Of a stretch of DNA of 64,000 nucleotides, positions 40,147 to 52,279 are shown in pieces. Source of the DNA: Calliopsis andreniformis (lineage: Eukaryota > Arthropoda > Insecta > Hymenoptera > Andrenidae). The translations under genes and the position numbers were made by a program. The stretch's first letter is position 1. Each line of letters opens with the position of its first letter. A model generated the notes under the pieces. It was given only the letters and a program-made list of their open reading frames with translations, did not search any database and was not told the DNA's origin. The stretch covers positions 496,001 to 560,000 of the forward strand of contig NW_027480507.1 of assembly GCF_051401765.1 (NCBI RefSeq), in the 5' to 3' direction.

Positions 40147-40655
40147 GTCCTCAATCCTGAATCCTCAACCTTCAGCCCTCAGTCCTCAACAGTCAGTTGT
40201 CAGTCCTCAATCCTCAATAGAATATCATCAATTCACAGTTTTCAATACTCAATACTCAATCTGCAGTCTTCAAATCTCTATCCACAAACATCAATCCTCA
40301 TCACTCAACCCTCAACACTCAATCCCCAATCCTCAATCTTCAGTCCTCAATCCTCAATCCTCAATCCACAATCCTCAATCTTCAATCCTCAATCTTCAGT
40401 ACTCAATCCTCAATCCTCAATCCTCAATCCTCAATCCTCAATATTCAACACAAAACCCTCAACCACCAATCCTCAATACTCAACCATCAATCCTCAATTG
40501 TCAATACTCAATAGAATATCCTGAATTCTCATGGTTCAATACTCAATCCACAATATTCAATAATCAAATCTCAGTCCTCAAACATCAATTCTCAACACTC
40601 AATCCTCAACACTCAGTCCTCGTCCTCAATCCACAACCGTCAATCCTCAATCCTC
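39420..40655 (+). repeat. Segment shared with 57.1-58.34 kb and 11.1-12.1 kb
   Basis: Shares with the later copy the TACGCAATCTTC word (about 39433 and 57126), the GTCCTCCATCCTTAATCC words and TTCAACACAAAACCC (about 40444 and 58135). Offsets are about 17684-17691. Relative to 11174 the offset is 28589, then 28582. Here the CACAAAACCC block is single, whereas it is tandemly doubled at 11.86-12.4 kb. No gene. Confidence 0.82.
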
Positions 40656-41720
40656 AATTCTCAATCTTCAATCCTCAATCCTCAATCCTCAATCCTCAAG
40701 CGTCAACCCTCAATCCTCAATGTTCATTCCGCAATACCCAATCCTCAATCTTCAATCATTAATACTCAATCATCAATCCTCAATCTTCAATACTCAATCC
40801 TCAATCCTCAATCCTCAATCCTCAGTCTTCAATCCTCAATACTCAATCTTCAATCCTCAATCCTCAATCCTCAATCCTCAATCCTCAATACTCAACCGTC
40901 AATCTTCAATCCTCAATTCTCAATCTTCAATCCTCAATCCTCAATCCTCAATCCTCAATCCTCATTCTTCAATCCTCAATCCTCAATCCTCAACCTTCAA
41001 TCCTCAATACTCAATCTTCAATCCTCAATCCTCAATCCTCAATCCTCAATCATCATTCTTCAATCCTCAATACCCAATCCTCAATCTTCAATCCTCAATC
41101 CTCAATATTCAATCCACAATACTCAATCTTCAATCCTCAATCCTCAATCCTCAATCCTCAGTCCTCAATCCTCAGTCATCAATCCTCAATCTTCAATCAT
41201 CAATCCTCAATCCTCAATCCTCAATCCTCATTCTTCAGTTCTCAATACCCAATCCTCAATCTTCAATCCTCAATCCTCAATCACTCAATTCTCAATCCTC
41301 AATCCTCAATCCTCAGACCACAAACATCAATACTCAACCCTCAGTCCGCGTCCTCAATCCACAACCCTCAATCCTCAATCCTCAATCTTCAATCATCAAT
41401 ATTCAATCCTCAATCCTCAATCCTCAATCCTCAATCTTCAATCCTCAATCCTCAATCCTCAAGCCCCAATCCTCAATCTTCAATCCTCAATCCTCAATCC
41501 TCAATCCTCAATACTCAATCGTCAATCCTCTATCCTCAATGTTCAATACGCAATACCCAATCCTCAATCTTCATTCCTCAATCCTCAATTCTCAATCCTC
41601 AATCCTCAATCCTCAATCCTCAATCCTCAATCCTGAATCCTCAGTCCTCAAACCTCAATACTTAATCCTCAACCCTGAATCCTCAATCTTCAGCCCTCAA
41701 TCCTCAACAATCAGTTGTCA
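40656..41720 (+). repeat. Segment related to 2.17-3.06 kb
   Basis: Begins with CAAGCGTCAACCC and GTTCATTCCGC words, shared only with 63710-63830 (offset 23015). It then follows 2170-3060, including the ACCGTCAATC, TTCAGTTCTC and 8-bp TCAATCACTC words. One TCCGCGTCC spelling replaces TCCTCGTCC near 41345. It ends with a TACGCAATACC module at about 41539. No gene. Confidence 0.8.
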
Positions 41721-44650
41721 ATTCTAAATCCTCAATAGAATATCCTCAATTCACAGTTTTCAATACTCAATACTCAATCTGCAATCTTCCAAACTCTATC
41801 CACGAACATCAATTCTCATCACTCAACCCTCAACACTCAGTCCCCAATCCTCAATAATCAGTCCTCAATCCTCATTCCTCAATCCACAATCCTCAATCTT
41901 CAATCCTCAAAACTCAATCTTCAATCCTCAATCCTCAATCCTCAATCCTCAATCCTCAATCTTCAATCCTCAACAATCAATCTTCAATCCTCAACCCTCA
42001 ATCCTCAATCCTCAGTCCTCAATCCTCAGTCATCAATCCTCAATTTTCAATACTCAATCCTCAATCCTCAATCATCAATCCTCAATCCTCAATCCTCATT
42101 CTTCAATCCTCAATACCCAATCCTCAATCTTCAATCCTCAATCCTCAATCCTCAATTCTCAATCCTCAATCCTCAATCGTCAATCGTCTATCCTCAATGT
42201 TCAATACGCAATACCCAATCCTCAATCTTCATTCCTCAATCCTCAATTCTCAATCCTCAATCCTCAATCCTCAGCCCTCAAACCTCAATCCCGAATCCTC
42301 AGTCCTGAATCCTCAATCTTCAGCCCTCAGTCCTCAACAATCAGTTGTCAATCCTCAATCATCAATAGAATATCATCAATTCACAGTTTTCAATCCTCAA
42401 TCCACAATCCTCAATCTTCAATCCTCAATACTCAATCTTCAATCCTCAATCCTCAATCATCAATCCTCAATCCTCAATCCTCAATCGTCAGTCTTCAATC
42501 CTCAATACTCAATCTTCAATCCTCAATCCCCAGTCGTCAATGTTCAATCCTCAATGCTCAATCCTCAATCCTCAATCCTCAATATTCAATCCTCAATACT
42601 CAACCTTCAATCCTCAATCCTCAATCCTCAATCCTAAATCCTCAGTCTTCAAACCTCAATCCTGAATCCTCAATCCTGAATCCTCAATCTTCAGCCCTCA
42701 GTCCTCAACAATGGGTTGTCAGTCCTCAATCCTCAATAGAATATCCTCAATTCACAGTTTTCAATACTCAATACTCAATCTGCAACATTCCAAGCTCTTT
42801 CCACAAACATCAATTCTCATCACTCAACCCTCAAGACTCAGTCCTCAACGTTCAATCCTCAATACTCAATTCTCAATCTTCAATCCTCAATACTGAATCT
42901 TCAATCCTCAATCCTCAATCCTCAATCCTCAATCCTCAATCCTCAATCTTCAATCCTCAGTCCCCAATCCTCAATCCTCAATCTTCAATCCTCAATCCTC
43001 AATCTTCAAGCCCCAATCCTCATTCTTCAATCCTCAATCCTCAATCCTCAATCCTCAATACTCAATCGTCAATCCTCTATCCTCAATGTTCAATACGCAA
43101 TACCCAATCCTCAATCTTCATTCCTCAATCCTCAATTCTCAAGCCTCAATCCTCAATCCTCAATCCTCAATCCTCAATCCTCAATCCTCAGTCCTCAAAC
43201 CTCAATACTTAATCCTCAACCCTGAATCCTCAATCTTCAGCCCTCAGTCCTCAACAATCAGTTGTCAATTCTAAATCCTCAATAGAATATCCTCAATTCA
43301 CAGTTTTCAATACTCAATACTCAGTCTGCAATCTTCCAAACTCTATCCACGAACATCAATTCTCATCACTCAACCCTCAACACTCAGTCCCCAATCCTCA
43401 ATAATCAGTCCTCAATCCTCATTCCTCAATCCACAATCCTCAATCTTCAATCCTCAAAACTCAATCTTCAATCCTCAATCCTCAATCCTCAATCCTCAAT
43501 CCTCAATCTTCAATCCTCAACAATCAATCTTCAATCCTCAACCCTCAATCCTCAATCCTCAGTCCTCAATCCTCAGTCATCAATCCTCAATTTTCAATAC
43601 TCAATCCTCAATCCTCAATCATCAATCCTCAATCCTCAATCCTCATTCTTCAATCCTCAATACCCAATCCTCAATCTTCAATCCTCAATCCTCAATCCTC
43701 AATTCTCAATCCTCAATCCTCAATCCTCAGACCTCAAACATCAATACTCAACCCTCAGTCCTCGTCCTCAATCCACAACCCTCAATCCTCAATCCTCAAT
43801 CTTCAATCATCAATATTCAATCTTCAATCCTCAATCCTCAATCCTCAATCGTCAATCGTCTATCCTCAATGTTCAATACGCAATACCCAATCCTCAATCT
43901 TCATTCCTCAATCCTCAATTCTCAATCCTCAATCCTCAATCCTCAGCCCTCAAACCTCAATCCCGAATCCTCAGTCCTGAATCCTCAATCTTCAGCCCTC
44001 AGTCCTCAGCAATCAGCTGTCAATCCTCAATCATCAATAGAATATCATCAATTCGCAGTTTTCAATCCTCAATCCACAATCCTCAATCTTCAATCCTCAA
44101 TACTCAATCTTCAATCCTCAATCCTCAATCATCAATCCTCAATCCTCAATCCTCAATCGTCAGTCTTCAATCCTCAATACTCAATCTTCAATCCTCAATC
44201 CCCAGTCGTCAATGTTCAATCCTCAATGCTCAATCCTCAATCTTCAATCCTCAATATTCAATCCTCAATACTCAACCTTCAATCCTCAATCCTCAATCCT
44301 CAATCCTAAATCCTCAGTCTTCAAACCTCAATCCTGAATCCTCAATCCTGAATCCTCAATCTTCAGCCCTCAGTCCTCAACAATGGGTTGTCGATCCTCA
44401 ATCCTCAATAGAATATCCTCAATTCACAGTTTTCAATACTCAATACTCAATCTGCAACATTCCAAGCTCTTTCCACAAACATCAATTCTCATCACTCAAC
44501 CCTCAAGACTCAGTCCTCAACGTTCAATCCTCAATACTCAATTCTCAATCTTCAATCCTCAATACTGAATCTTCAATCCTCAATCCTCAATCCTCAATCC
44601 TCAATCCTCAATCCTCAATCTTCAATCCTCAGTCCCCAATCCTCAATCTT
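41721..44650 (+). repeat. Tandem higher-order repeat, period 1.55-1.67 kb
   Basis: Two TACGCAATACC modules alternate with different followers. One (41539, 43086) leads to TACTTAATCC and the landmark module; the other (42197, 43869) leads to CCCGAATCC and CCCCAGTCG words. The period is about 1547 bp in the first half and exactly 1672 bp in the second. The difference of about 125 bp is the CAGACCTC...TCGTCC module, absent just before 42180 and present at 43725-43840. No gene. Confidence 0.84.
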
Positions 44651-47239
44651 CAATCCTCAACCCTCAATACTCAATCCTCAATCCTCAATCCTCAACCTTC
44701 AATCCTCAATACTCAATCTTCAATCCTCAATCCTCAATCCTCAATCCTCAATCCTCTATCCTCAATCATCAATCCTCAATCTTCAATACTCAATCCTCAA
44801 TCCTCAATCCTCAATCCTCAATACTCAACCATCAATCCTCAATTCTCAATACTCAATAGAATATCATTAATTCTCAGGATTCAATACTCAAACATCAATC
44901 CTCAAGCCTCAGCCCTCATCCTCAATCCTCAAGCCTCAGCCCTCATCCTCAATCCTCAATCCTGAATCCTCAATCCTCAATATTCAATCCTCAATACTCA
45001 ATCTTCAATCCTCAATCCTCAATATTCAATCCTCAATACTTAATCTTCAATTCTCAATCCTCAATCCTCAATCATCAATCCTCAATCCTCGATCCTCAAT
45101 TTTCAATCCTCAATACTCAATCTTCAATCCTCAAACCTCAATCCTCAATACTCAATCCTCAATCCTCAATGTTCAATCCGCAATACCCAATCCTCAGTCT
45201 TCAATCCTCAATCCTCAGTCCTCAATCCTCAATCCTCAATCCTCAATCCTCAATCCTCAGTCCTCAAACCTCAATCCTGAATCCTCAATCCTGAATCCTC
45301 AACCTTCAGCCCTCAGTCCTCAACAATCAGTTGCCAAACCTCAATCCTCAATTGAATATCATCAATTCACAGTTTTCAATACTCAATACTCAATCTGCAA
45401 TCTTCAAATCTCTATCCACAGACATCAATTCTCATCAGTCAGCCCTCAACACTCAGTCCCCAATCCTCAATCTTCAGTCCTCAATCCTCAATCCTCAATC
45501 CACAATCCTCAATCCTCAATTCTCAATCCTCAATCCTCAGTTCTCAGTCCTCAAACCTCAATCCTCAACCCTCAGCCCTCATCCTCGATCCTCAATCCTC
45601 AATCTTCAATCCTCATTATTCATCGCACTGCCCTCAGCCATCATTACTCAATACTCAATCATCAATCCTCAGTTCTCAATACTTAATAGAATATCCTGAA
45701 TTCTCAGGTTTCAATATTCAATCCACAATACTCAGTCATCAAATCTCAATACTCAAACATCAATTCTCAACACTCAATGCTCAACCCTCAGTCCCCAATC
45801 TGCAATAATCAATCCTCAATCCCCAATCCTCAATATTCAAAACACAATTCTCAGCAATCAATCCTCAATACTCAACCATCAAACCTCAATTCTCAATACT
45901 CAACAGAATATCCTGAATTCTCAGAATTCAATACTCAATCCGCAATATTCAATAATCAAACCTCAATCCCCAGACATAAATGGTGAACACTCAATCCTCA
46001 ACCATCAGTCCTCAATCTTCAATCCTCAATCCTCAATCCTCAATCCTCATTCTTCAATCCTCAATACCCAATCATCAACCTTCAATCCTCAATCCTCAAT
46101 CCTCTATCCTCTGACCTAAAACATCAATACTCAACCCTCAGTCCTCGTCCTCAATCCACAACCCTCAATCCTCAATCCTCAATATTCAATCCTCATTGTC
46201 CAATCCGCAATACCCAATCCTCAATCTTCAGTCCGCAATCCTCAATCCTCAATCCTCAATCCTCAATCCTCAATCCTCAATCCTCAATCCTCAATCCTCA
46301 GTCCTCAACCCTCAATCCTGAATCCTCAATCCTGAATCCTCAATCTTCAGCCCTCAGTCCTCAACAATCAGTTGTCAATCCTCAATCCTCAATAGAACAT
46401 CATCAATTCACAGTTTTCAATCCTCAATCCACAATCCTCAATCTTCAATCCTCAATACTCAACCTTCAATCCTCAATCCTCAATCATCAATCCTCAATCC
46501 TCAATCCTCAATCGTCAGTCTTCAATCCTCAATACTCAATATTCAATCCTCAATCCCCAGTCGTCAATGTTCAATCCTTAATGCTCAATCCTCAATCCTC
46601 GATCCTCAATATTCAATCCTCAATACTCAACCTTCAATCCTCAATCCTCAATCCTCAATCCTCAATCCTCTATCCTCAGTCCTCGTTCCCAATCCACAAC
46701 CCTCAATCCTCAATCCTCAATCTTCAATTGTCAATATTCAATCTTCAATCCTCAATGCTCGTTCCTCAATCCTCAATCTTCAATCCTCAATCCTCAATCC
46801 TCAATATTCAATCCTCAATACTCAACCTTCAATCCTCAATCCTCAATCCTCAATCCTCAATCCTCAATTCTCAATCATCAATCCTCAATCTTCGATTCTC
46901 AATCCTCAATCCTCAATCCTCAATCCTCAGTCCTCGTCCTCAATCCACAACCCTCAATCCTCAATCCTCAATCTTCAATCATCGATATTCAATCTTCAAT
47001 CCCCAATGCTCATTCCTCAATCCTCAATCCTCAATCATCAATGTTCAATCCGCAATACCCAATCCTCAATCTTCAATACTCAATCCTCAATCCTCAATCC
47101 TCAATCCTCAATACTCAACCATCAATTCTCAATTCTCAATACTCAATAGAATATCCTGAATTCTCAGGATTCAATACACAAACATCAATCCTCAAACCTC
47201 AGCCCTCATCCTCAATCCTCAATCCTCAATCCTCAATCC
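44651..47239 (+). repeat. Array with 0.8-kb CATCGCACTGCCC module and 31.3-kb-like tail
   Basis: Contains a fresh 27-bp tandem copy (CAAGCCTCAGCCC at 44903 and 44930), then the 0.8-kb module at 45331-45990 with one private change (CCCTCAGCCATC). A landmark module with AATAGAACATCATC follows, then a TCGTTCCC run. From about 46780 to 47230 the sequence matches 31280-31730 (offset 15501). No gene. Confidence 0.78.
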
Positions 47240-49158
47240 TCAATCTTCAATCCTCAACAATCAATCTTCAATCCTCAACCCTCAATCCTCAATCCTCAGT
47301 CCTCAATCCTCAGTCATCAATCCTCAATTTTCAATACTCAATCCTCAATCCTCAATCATCAATCCTCAATCCTCAATCCTCATTCTTCAATCCTCAATAC
47401 CCAATCCTCAATCTTCAATCCTCAATCCTCAATCCTCAATTCTCAATCCTCAATCCTCAATCCTCAGACCTCAAACATCAATACTCAACCCTCAGTCCTC
47501 GTCCTCAATCCACAACCCTCAATCCTCAATCCTCAATCTTCAATCATCAATATTCAATCTTCAATCCTCAATCCTCAATCCTCAATCGTCAATCGTCTAT
47601 CCTCAATGTTCAATACGCAATACCCAATCCTCAATCTTCATTCCTCAATCCTCAATTCTCAATCCTCAATCCTCAATCCTCAGCCCTCAAACCTCAATCC
47701 CGAATCCTCAGTCCTGAATCCTCAATCTTCAGCCCTCAGTCCTCAGCAATCAGCTGTCAATCCTCAATCATCAATAGAATATCATCAATTCGCAGTTTTC
47801 AATCCTCAATCCACAATCCTCAATCTTCAATCCTCAATACTCAATCTTCAATCCTCAATCCTCAATCATCAATCCTCAATCCTCAATCCTCAATCGTCAG
47901 TCTTCAATCCTCAATACTCAATCTTCAATCCTCAATCCCCAGTCGTCAATGTTCAATCCTCAATGCTCAATCCTCAATCTTCAATCCTCAATATTCAATC
48001 CTCAATACTCAACCTTCAATCCTCAATCCTCAATCCTCAATCCTAAATCCTCAGTCTTCAAACCTCAATCCTGAATCCTCAATCCTGAATCCTCAATCTT
48101 CAGCCCTCAGTCCTCAACAATGGGTTGTCGATCCTCAATCCTCAATAGAATATCCTCAATTCACAGTTTTCAATACTCAATACTCAATCTGCAACATTCC
48201 AAGCTCTTTCCACAAACATCAATTCTCATCACTCAACCCTCAAGACTCAGTCCTCAACGTTCAATCCTCAATACTCAATTCTCAATCTTCAATCCTCAAT
48301 ACTGAATCTTCAATCCTCAATCCTCAATCCTCAATCCTCAATCCTCAATCCTCAATCTTCAATCCTCAGTCCCCAATCCTCAATCTTCAATCCTCAACCC
48401 TCAATACTCAATCCTCAATCCTCAATCCTCAACCTTCAATCCTCAATACTCAATCTTCAATCCTCAATCCTCAATCCTCAATCCTCAATCCTCTATCCTC
48501 AATCATCAATCCTCAATCTTCAATACTCAATCCTCAATCCTCAGTCCTCAAACCTCAATCCCGAATCCTCAACACTGAATCCTCAATCTTCATCCCTCAG
48601 TCCTCAACGATCAATTGTCAATCCACAACCCTCAATGGAATATCCTCAATTCACAGTTTTCAATCCTCAATCCACAATCCTCAATTTTCAATCCTCAATA
48701 CTCAATCTTCAATCCTCAATCCTCAATCATCAATCCTCAATCCTCAATCCTCAATCGTCAGTCTTCAATCCTCAATACTCAATCTTCAATCCTCAATCCC
48801 CAGTCGTCAATGTTCAATCCTTAATGCTCAATCCTCAATCCTCGATCCTCAATATTCAATCCTCAATACTCAACCTTCAATCCTCAATCCTCAATCCTCA
48901 ATCCTCAATCCTCTATCCTCAGTCCTCGTTCCCAATCCACAACCCTCAATCCTCAATCCTCAATCTTCAATTGTCAATATTCAATCTTCAATCCTCAATG
49001 CTCGTTCCTCAATCCTCAATCTTCAATCCTCAATGTTCAATCCGCAATACCCAATCCTCAATCTTCAATCATCAATCCTCAATCCTCAATCCTCAATCCT
49101 CAATCCTGAATCCTCAATCCTCAGTCCTCAAACCTCAATACTTAATCCTCAACCCTGA
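47041..49158 (+). other. Longest open frame (705 residues), judged non-coding
   Basis: The frame starts at the ATG of a recurrent CAATGTTCAATCCGC word and reads a seven-residue cycle (I-L-N-P-Q-S-S) with substitutions. It ends at a TGA made by a CCCTGAATCC word. The other two forward frames across the same stretch are also largely open and read the same cycle. No domain, signal peptide or membrane segment is recognisable. The upstream sequence is pyrimidine- and A-rich with no purine-rich ribosome-binding sequence. Openness follows from a stop-free 7-bp unit read in threes. If it were ever translated, the product would be a low-complexity N/Q/S-rich repeat protein. Confidence 0.85.
47240..48540 (+). 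repeat. Duplicated 1.3-kb segment, copy 2 (partner about 43503-44803)
   Basis: The offset is exactly 3737 at three internal landmarks (43869/47606, 44383/48120 and the CAGCTGTC spelling). Shared private words are TTCGCAGTTTTC, CAGCTGTCAATCC and TGGGTTGTCGATCC, found nowhere else together. The left join is inside CAACAATCAATCTTC words and the right join at CAATCCTCAGTCC. No gene. Confidence 0.86.
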
Positions 49159-49554
49159 ATCCTCAATCTTCAGCCCTCAGTCCTCAACAATCAGTTGTCA
49201 ATCCTAAATCCTCAATAGAATATCCTCAATTCACAGTTTTCAATACTCAATACTCAATCTGCAGTCTTCCAAACTCTATCCACAAACATCAATTCTCATC
49301 ACTCAACCCTCAACACTCAGTCCCCAATCCTCAATATTCAGTCCTCAATCCTCAATCCTCAATCCACAATCCTCAATCTTCAATCCTCAAAACTCAATCT
49401 TCAAACCTCAATCCTCAATCCTCAATCCTCAATCCTCAATCTTCAATCCTCAATACTCAATCTTCAATCCTCAATGCTCAATCCTCAATCCTCAGTCCTC
49501 AATCCTCAGTCATCAATCCTCAATTTTCAATACTCAATCCTCAATCCTCAATCA
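48541..49554 (+). repeat. Array with ATGGAATATCC module
   Basis: Carries the CAACGATCAATTGTC and ATGGAATATCC words also present near 17250-17290, then the TCGTTCCCAATCC run and a landmark module of the CTGCAGTCTTCC type (about 49229). Unlike 17613-17640, the CAATTGTCAATATTC word is single here. No gene. Confidence 0.76.
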
Positions 49555-52279
49555 TCAATCCTCAATCCTCAATCCTCATTCTTCAATCCTCAATACCCAA
49601 TCCTCAATCTTCAATCCTCAATCCTCAATCCTCAATTCTCAATCCTCAATCCTCAATCCTCAGACCTCAAACATCAATATTCAACCCTCAGTCCTCGTCC
49701 TCAATCCACAACCCTCAATCCTCAATCCTCAATCTTCAATCATCAATATTCAATCTTCAATCCTCAATCCTCAATCCTCAATCGTCAATCCTCTATCCTC
49801 AATGTTCAATACGCAATACCCAATCCTCAATCTTCATTCCTCAATCCTCAATTCTCAATCCTCAATCCTCAATCCTCAGCCCTCAAACCTCAATCCCGAA
49901 TCCTCAGTCCTGAATCCTCAATCTTCAGCCCTCAGTCCTCAACAATCAGTTGTCAATCCTCAATCATCAATAGAATATCATCAATTCACAGTTTTCAATC
50001 CTCAATCCACAATCCTCAATCTTCAATCCTCAATACTCAATCTTCAATCCTCAATCCTCAATCATCAATCCTCAATCCTCAATCCTCAATCGTCAGTCTT
50101 CAATCCTCAATACTCAATCTTCAATCCTCAATCCCCAGTCGTCAATGTTCAATCCTCAATGCTCAATCCTCAATCCTCAATCCTCAATATTCAATCCTCA
50201 ATACTCAACCTTCAATCCTCAATCCTCAATCCTCAATCCTCAATCCTCAATCCTCAATTCTCAATCATCAATCCTCAATCTTCAATACTCAATCCTCAAT
50301 CCTCAATCCTCAATCCTCAGTCCTCGTCCTCAATCCACAACACTCAATCCTCAATACTCAACCTTCAATCATCAATATTCAATCTTCCATCCTCAATGCT
50401 CATTCCTCAATCCTCAATCCTCAATCCTCAATGTTCAATCCGCAATACCCAATCCTCAATCTTCAATACTCAATCCTCAATCCTCAATCCTCAATCCTCA
50501 ATACTCAACCATCAATTCTCAATTCTCAATACTCAATAGCATATCCTGAATTCTCAGGATTCAATACACAATCATCAATCCTCAAACCTCAGCCCTCATC
50601 CTCAATCCTCAATCCTCAATCCTCAATCCTCAATTCTCAATCATCAATCCTCAATCTTCAGTACTCAATCCTCAATCCTCAATCCTCAATCCTCAGTCCT
50701 CGTCCTCAATCCACAACCCTCAATCCTCGATCCTCAATCTTCAATCATCAATACTCAATCTTCAATCCTCAATGCTCATTCCTCAACCCTCAATCCTCAA
50801 TCCTCAATGTTCAATCCGCAATACCCAATCGTCAATCTTCAATCATCAATCCTCAATCCTCAATCCTCAATCCTCAATCCTCAATCCTCAATCCTCAGTC
50901 GTCAAACCTCAATACATAATCCTCAACCCTGAATCCTCAATTTTCAGCCCTCAGTCCTCAACAATCAGTTGTCAATCCTAAATCCTCAATAGAATATCCT
51001 CAATTCACAGTTATCAATACTTAGTACTCAATCTGCAATCTTCAAATCTCTATCCACAAACATCAATGCTCATCAGTCAGCCATCAACACTCAGTCCCTG
51101 ATCCTCAATCTTCAGTCCTCAACCCTCAGTCCTCAATCCACAATACTCAATCCTCAATTCTCAATCCTCAATCCTCAGTTCTCAGTCCTCAAACCTCAAT
51201 CCCGAATCCTCAGTCCTGAATCCTCAATCTTCAGCCCTCAGTCCTCAACAATCACTTGTCAATCCTCAATCCTCAATAGAATATCATCAATTCACAGTTT
51301 TCAATCCTCAATCCACAATCCTCAATCTTCAATCCTCAATACTCAATCTTCAATCCTCAATCCTCAATCATCAATCCTCAATCCTCATTCCTCAATCGTC
51401 ATTCTTCAATCCTCAATACTCAATATTCAATCCTCAATCCCCAGTAGTCAATGTTCAATCCTCAATCCTCAATCCTCAATCCTCAGTCCTCAATATTCAA
51501 TCCTCAATGTTCAATCCGCAATACCCAATCCTCAATCTTCAATATTCAATCCTCAATACTCAATCTTCAATCCTCAATCCTCAATCCTCAACCCTGAGTC
51601 CTCAATCCTCAGTCATCAATCCTCAATCTTCAATACTCAATCCTCAATCCTCAATCATCAATCCTCAATCCTCAATCCTCATTCTGCAATCCTCAATACC
51701 CAATCCTCAATCTTCAATCCTCAATCGTCAATCCTCAATTCTCAATCCTCAATCTTCAATCCTCAATACTCAACCTTCAATCCTCAATCCTCAATCCTCA
51801 ATCCTCAATCCTCAATTCTCAATCATCAATCCTCAATCTTCAGTACTCAATCCTCAATCCTCAATCCTCAATCCTCAGTCCTCGTCCTCAATCCACAACC
51901 CTCAATCCTCAATCCTCAATCTTCAATCATCAACATTCAATCTTCAATCCTCAATGCTCATTCCTCAATCCTCAATCCACAATCCTCAATGTTCAATCCG
52001 CAATACCCAATCCTCAATCTTCAATCATCAATCCTCAATCCTCAATCCTCAATCCTCAATCCTCAATCCTCAATCCTCAGTCGTCAAACCTCAATACATA
52101 ATCCTCAACCCTGAATCCTCAATTTTCAGCCCTCAGTCCTCAACAATCAGTTGTCAATCCTAAATCCTCAATAGAATATCCTCAATTCACAGTTTTCAAT
52201 ACTCAATACTCAATCTGCAGTCTTCCAACCTCTATCCACAAACATCAATTCTCATCACTCAACCCTCAACACTCAGTCC
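49555..52279 (+). repeat. Duplicated 2.72-kb segment, copy 2 (partner 35590-38307)
   Basis: Near-identical to the partner. Private differences include CAATGCTCATCAG near 51065, CAATCACTTGTC near 51250 and CCCAGTAGTC near 51441. Those changes add or remove nothing from the heptamer phase. The segment lies about 14 kb from its partner, with unrelated module order between them. No gene. Confidence 0.88.

Noticed and set aside
47041..49158. Protein-coding genes for long N/Q/S-rich repeat proteins, here and at 38611-40146, 49474-50919 and many other places
   Set aside because: All three forward frames are open and equivalent because the 7-bp unit has no stop. Starts and stops are chance variants, frames overlap each other, and no ribosome-binding sequence or domain is visible. 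Sister copies tolerate single-base shifts and premature stops.
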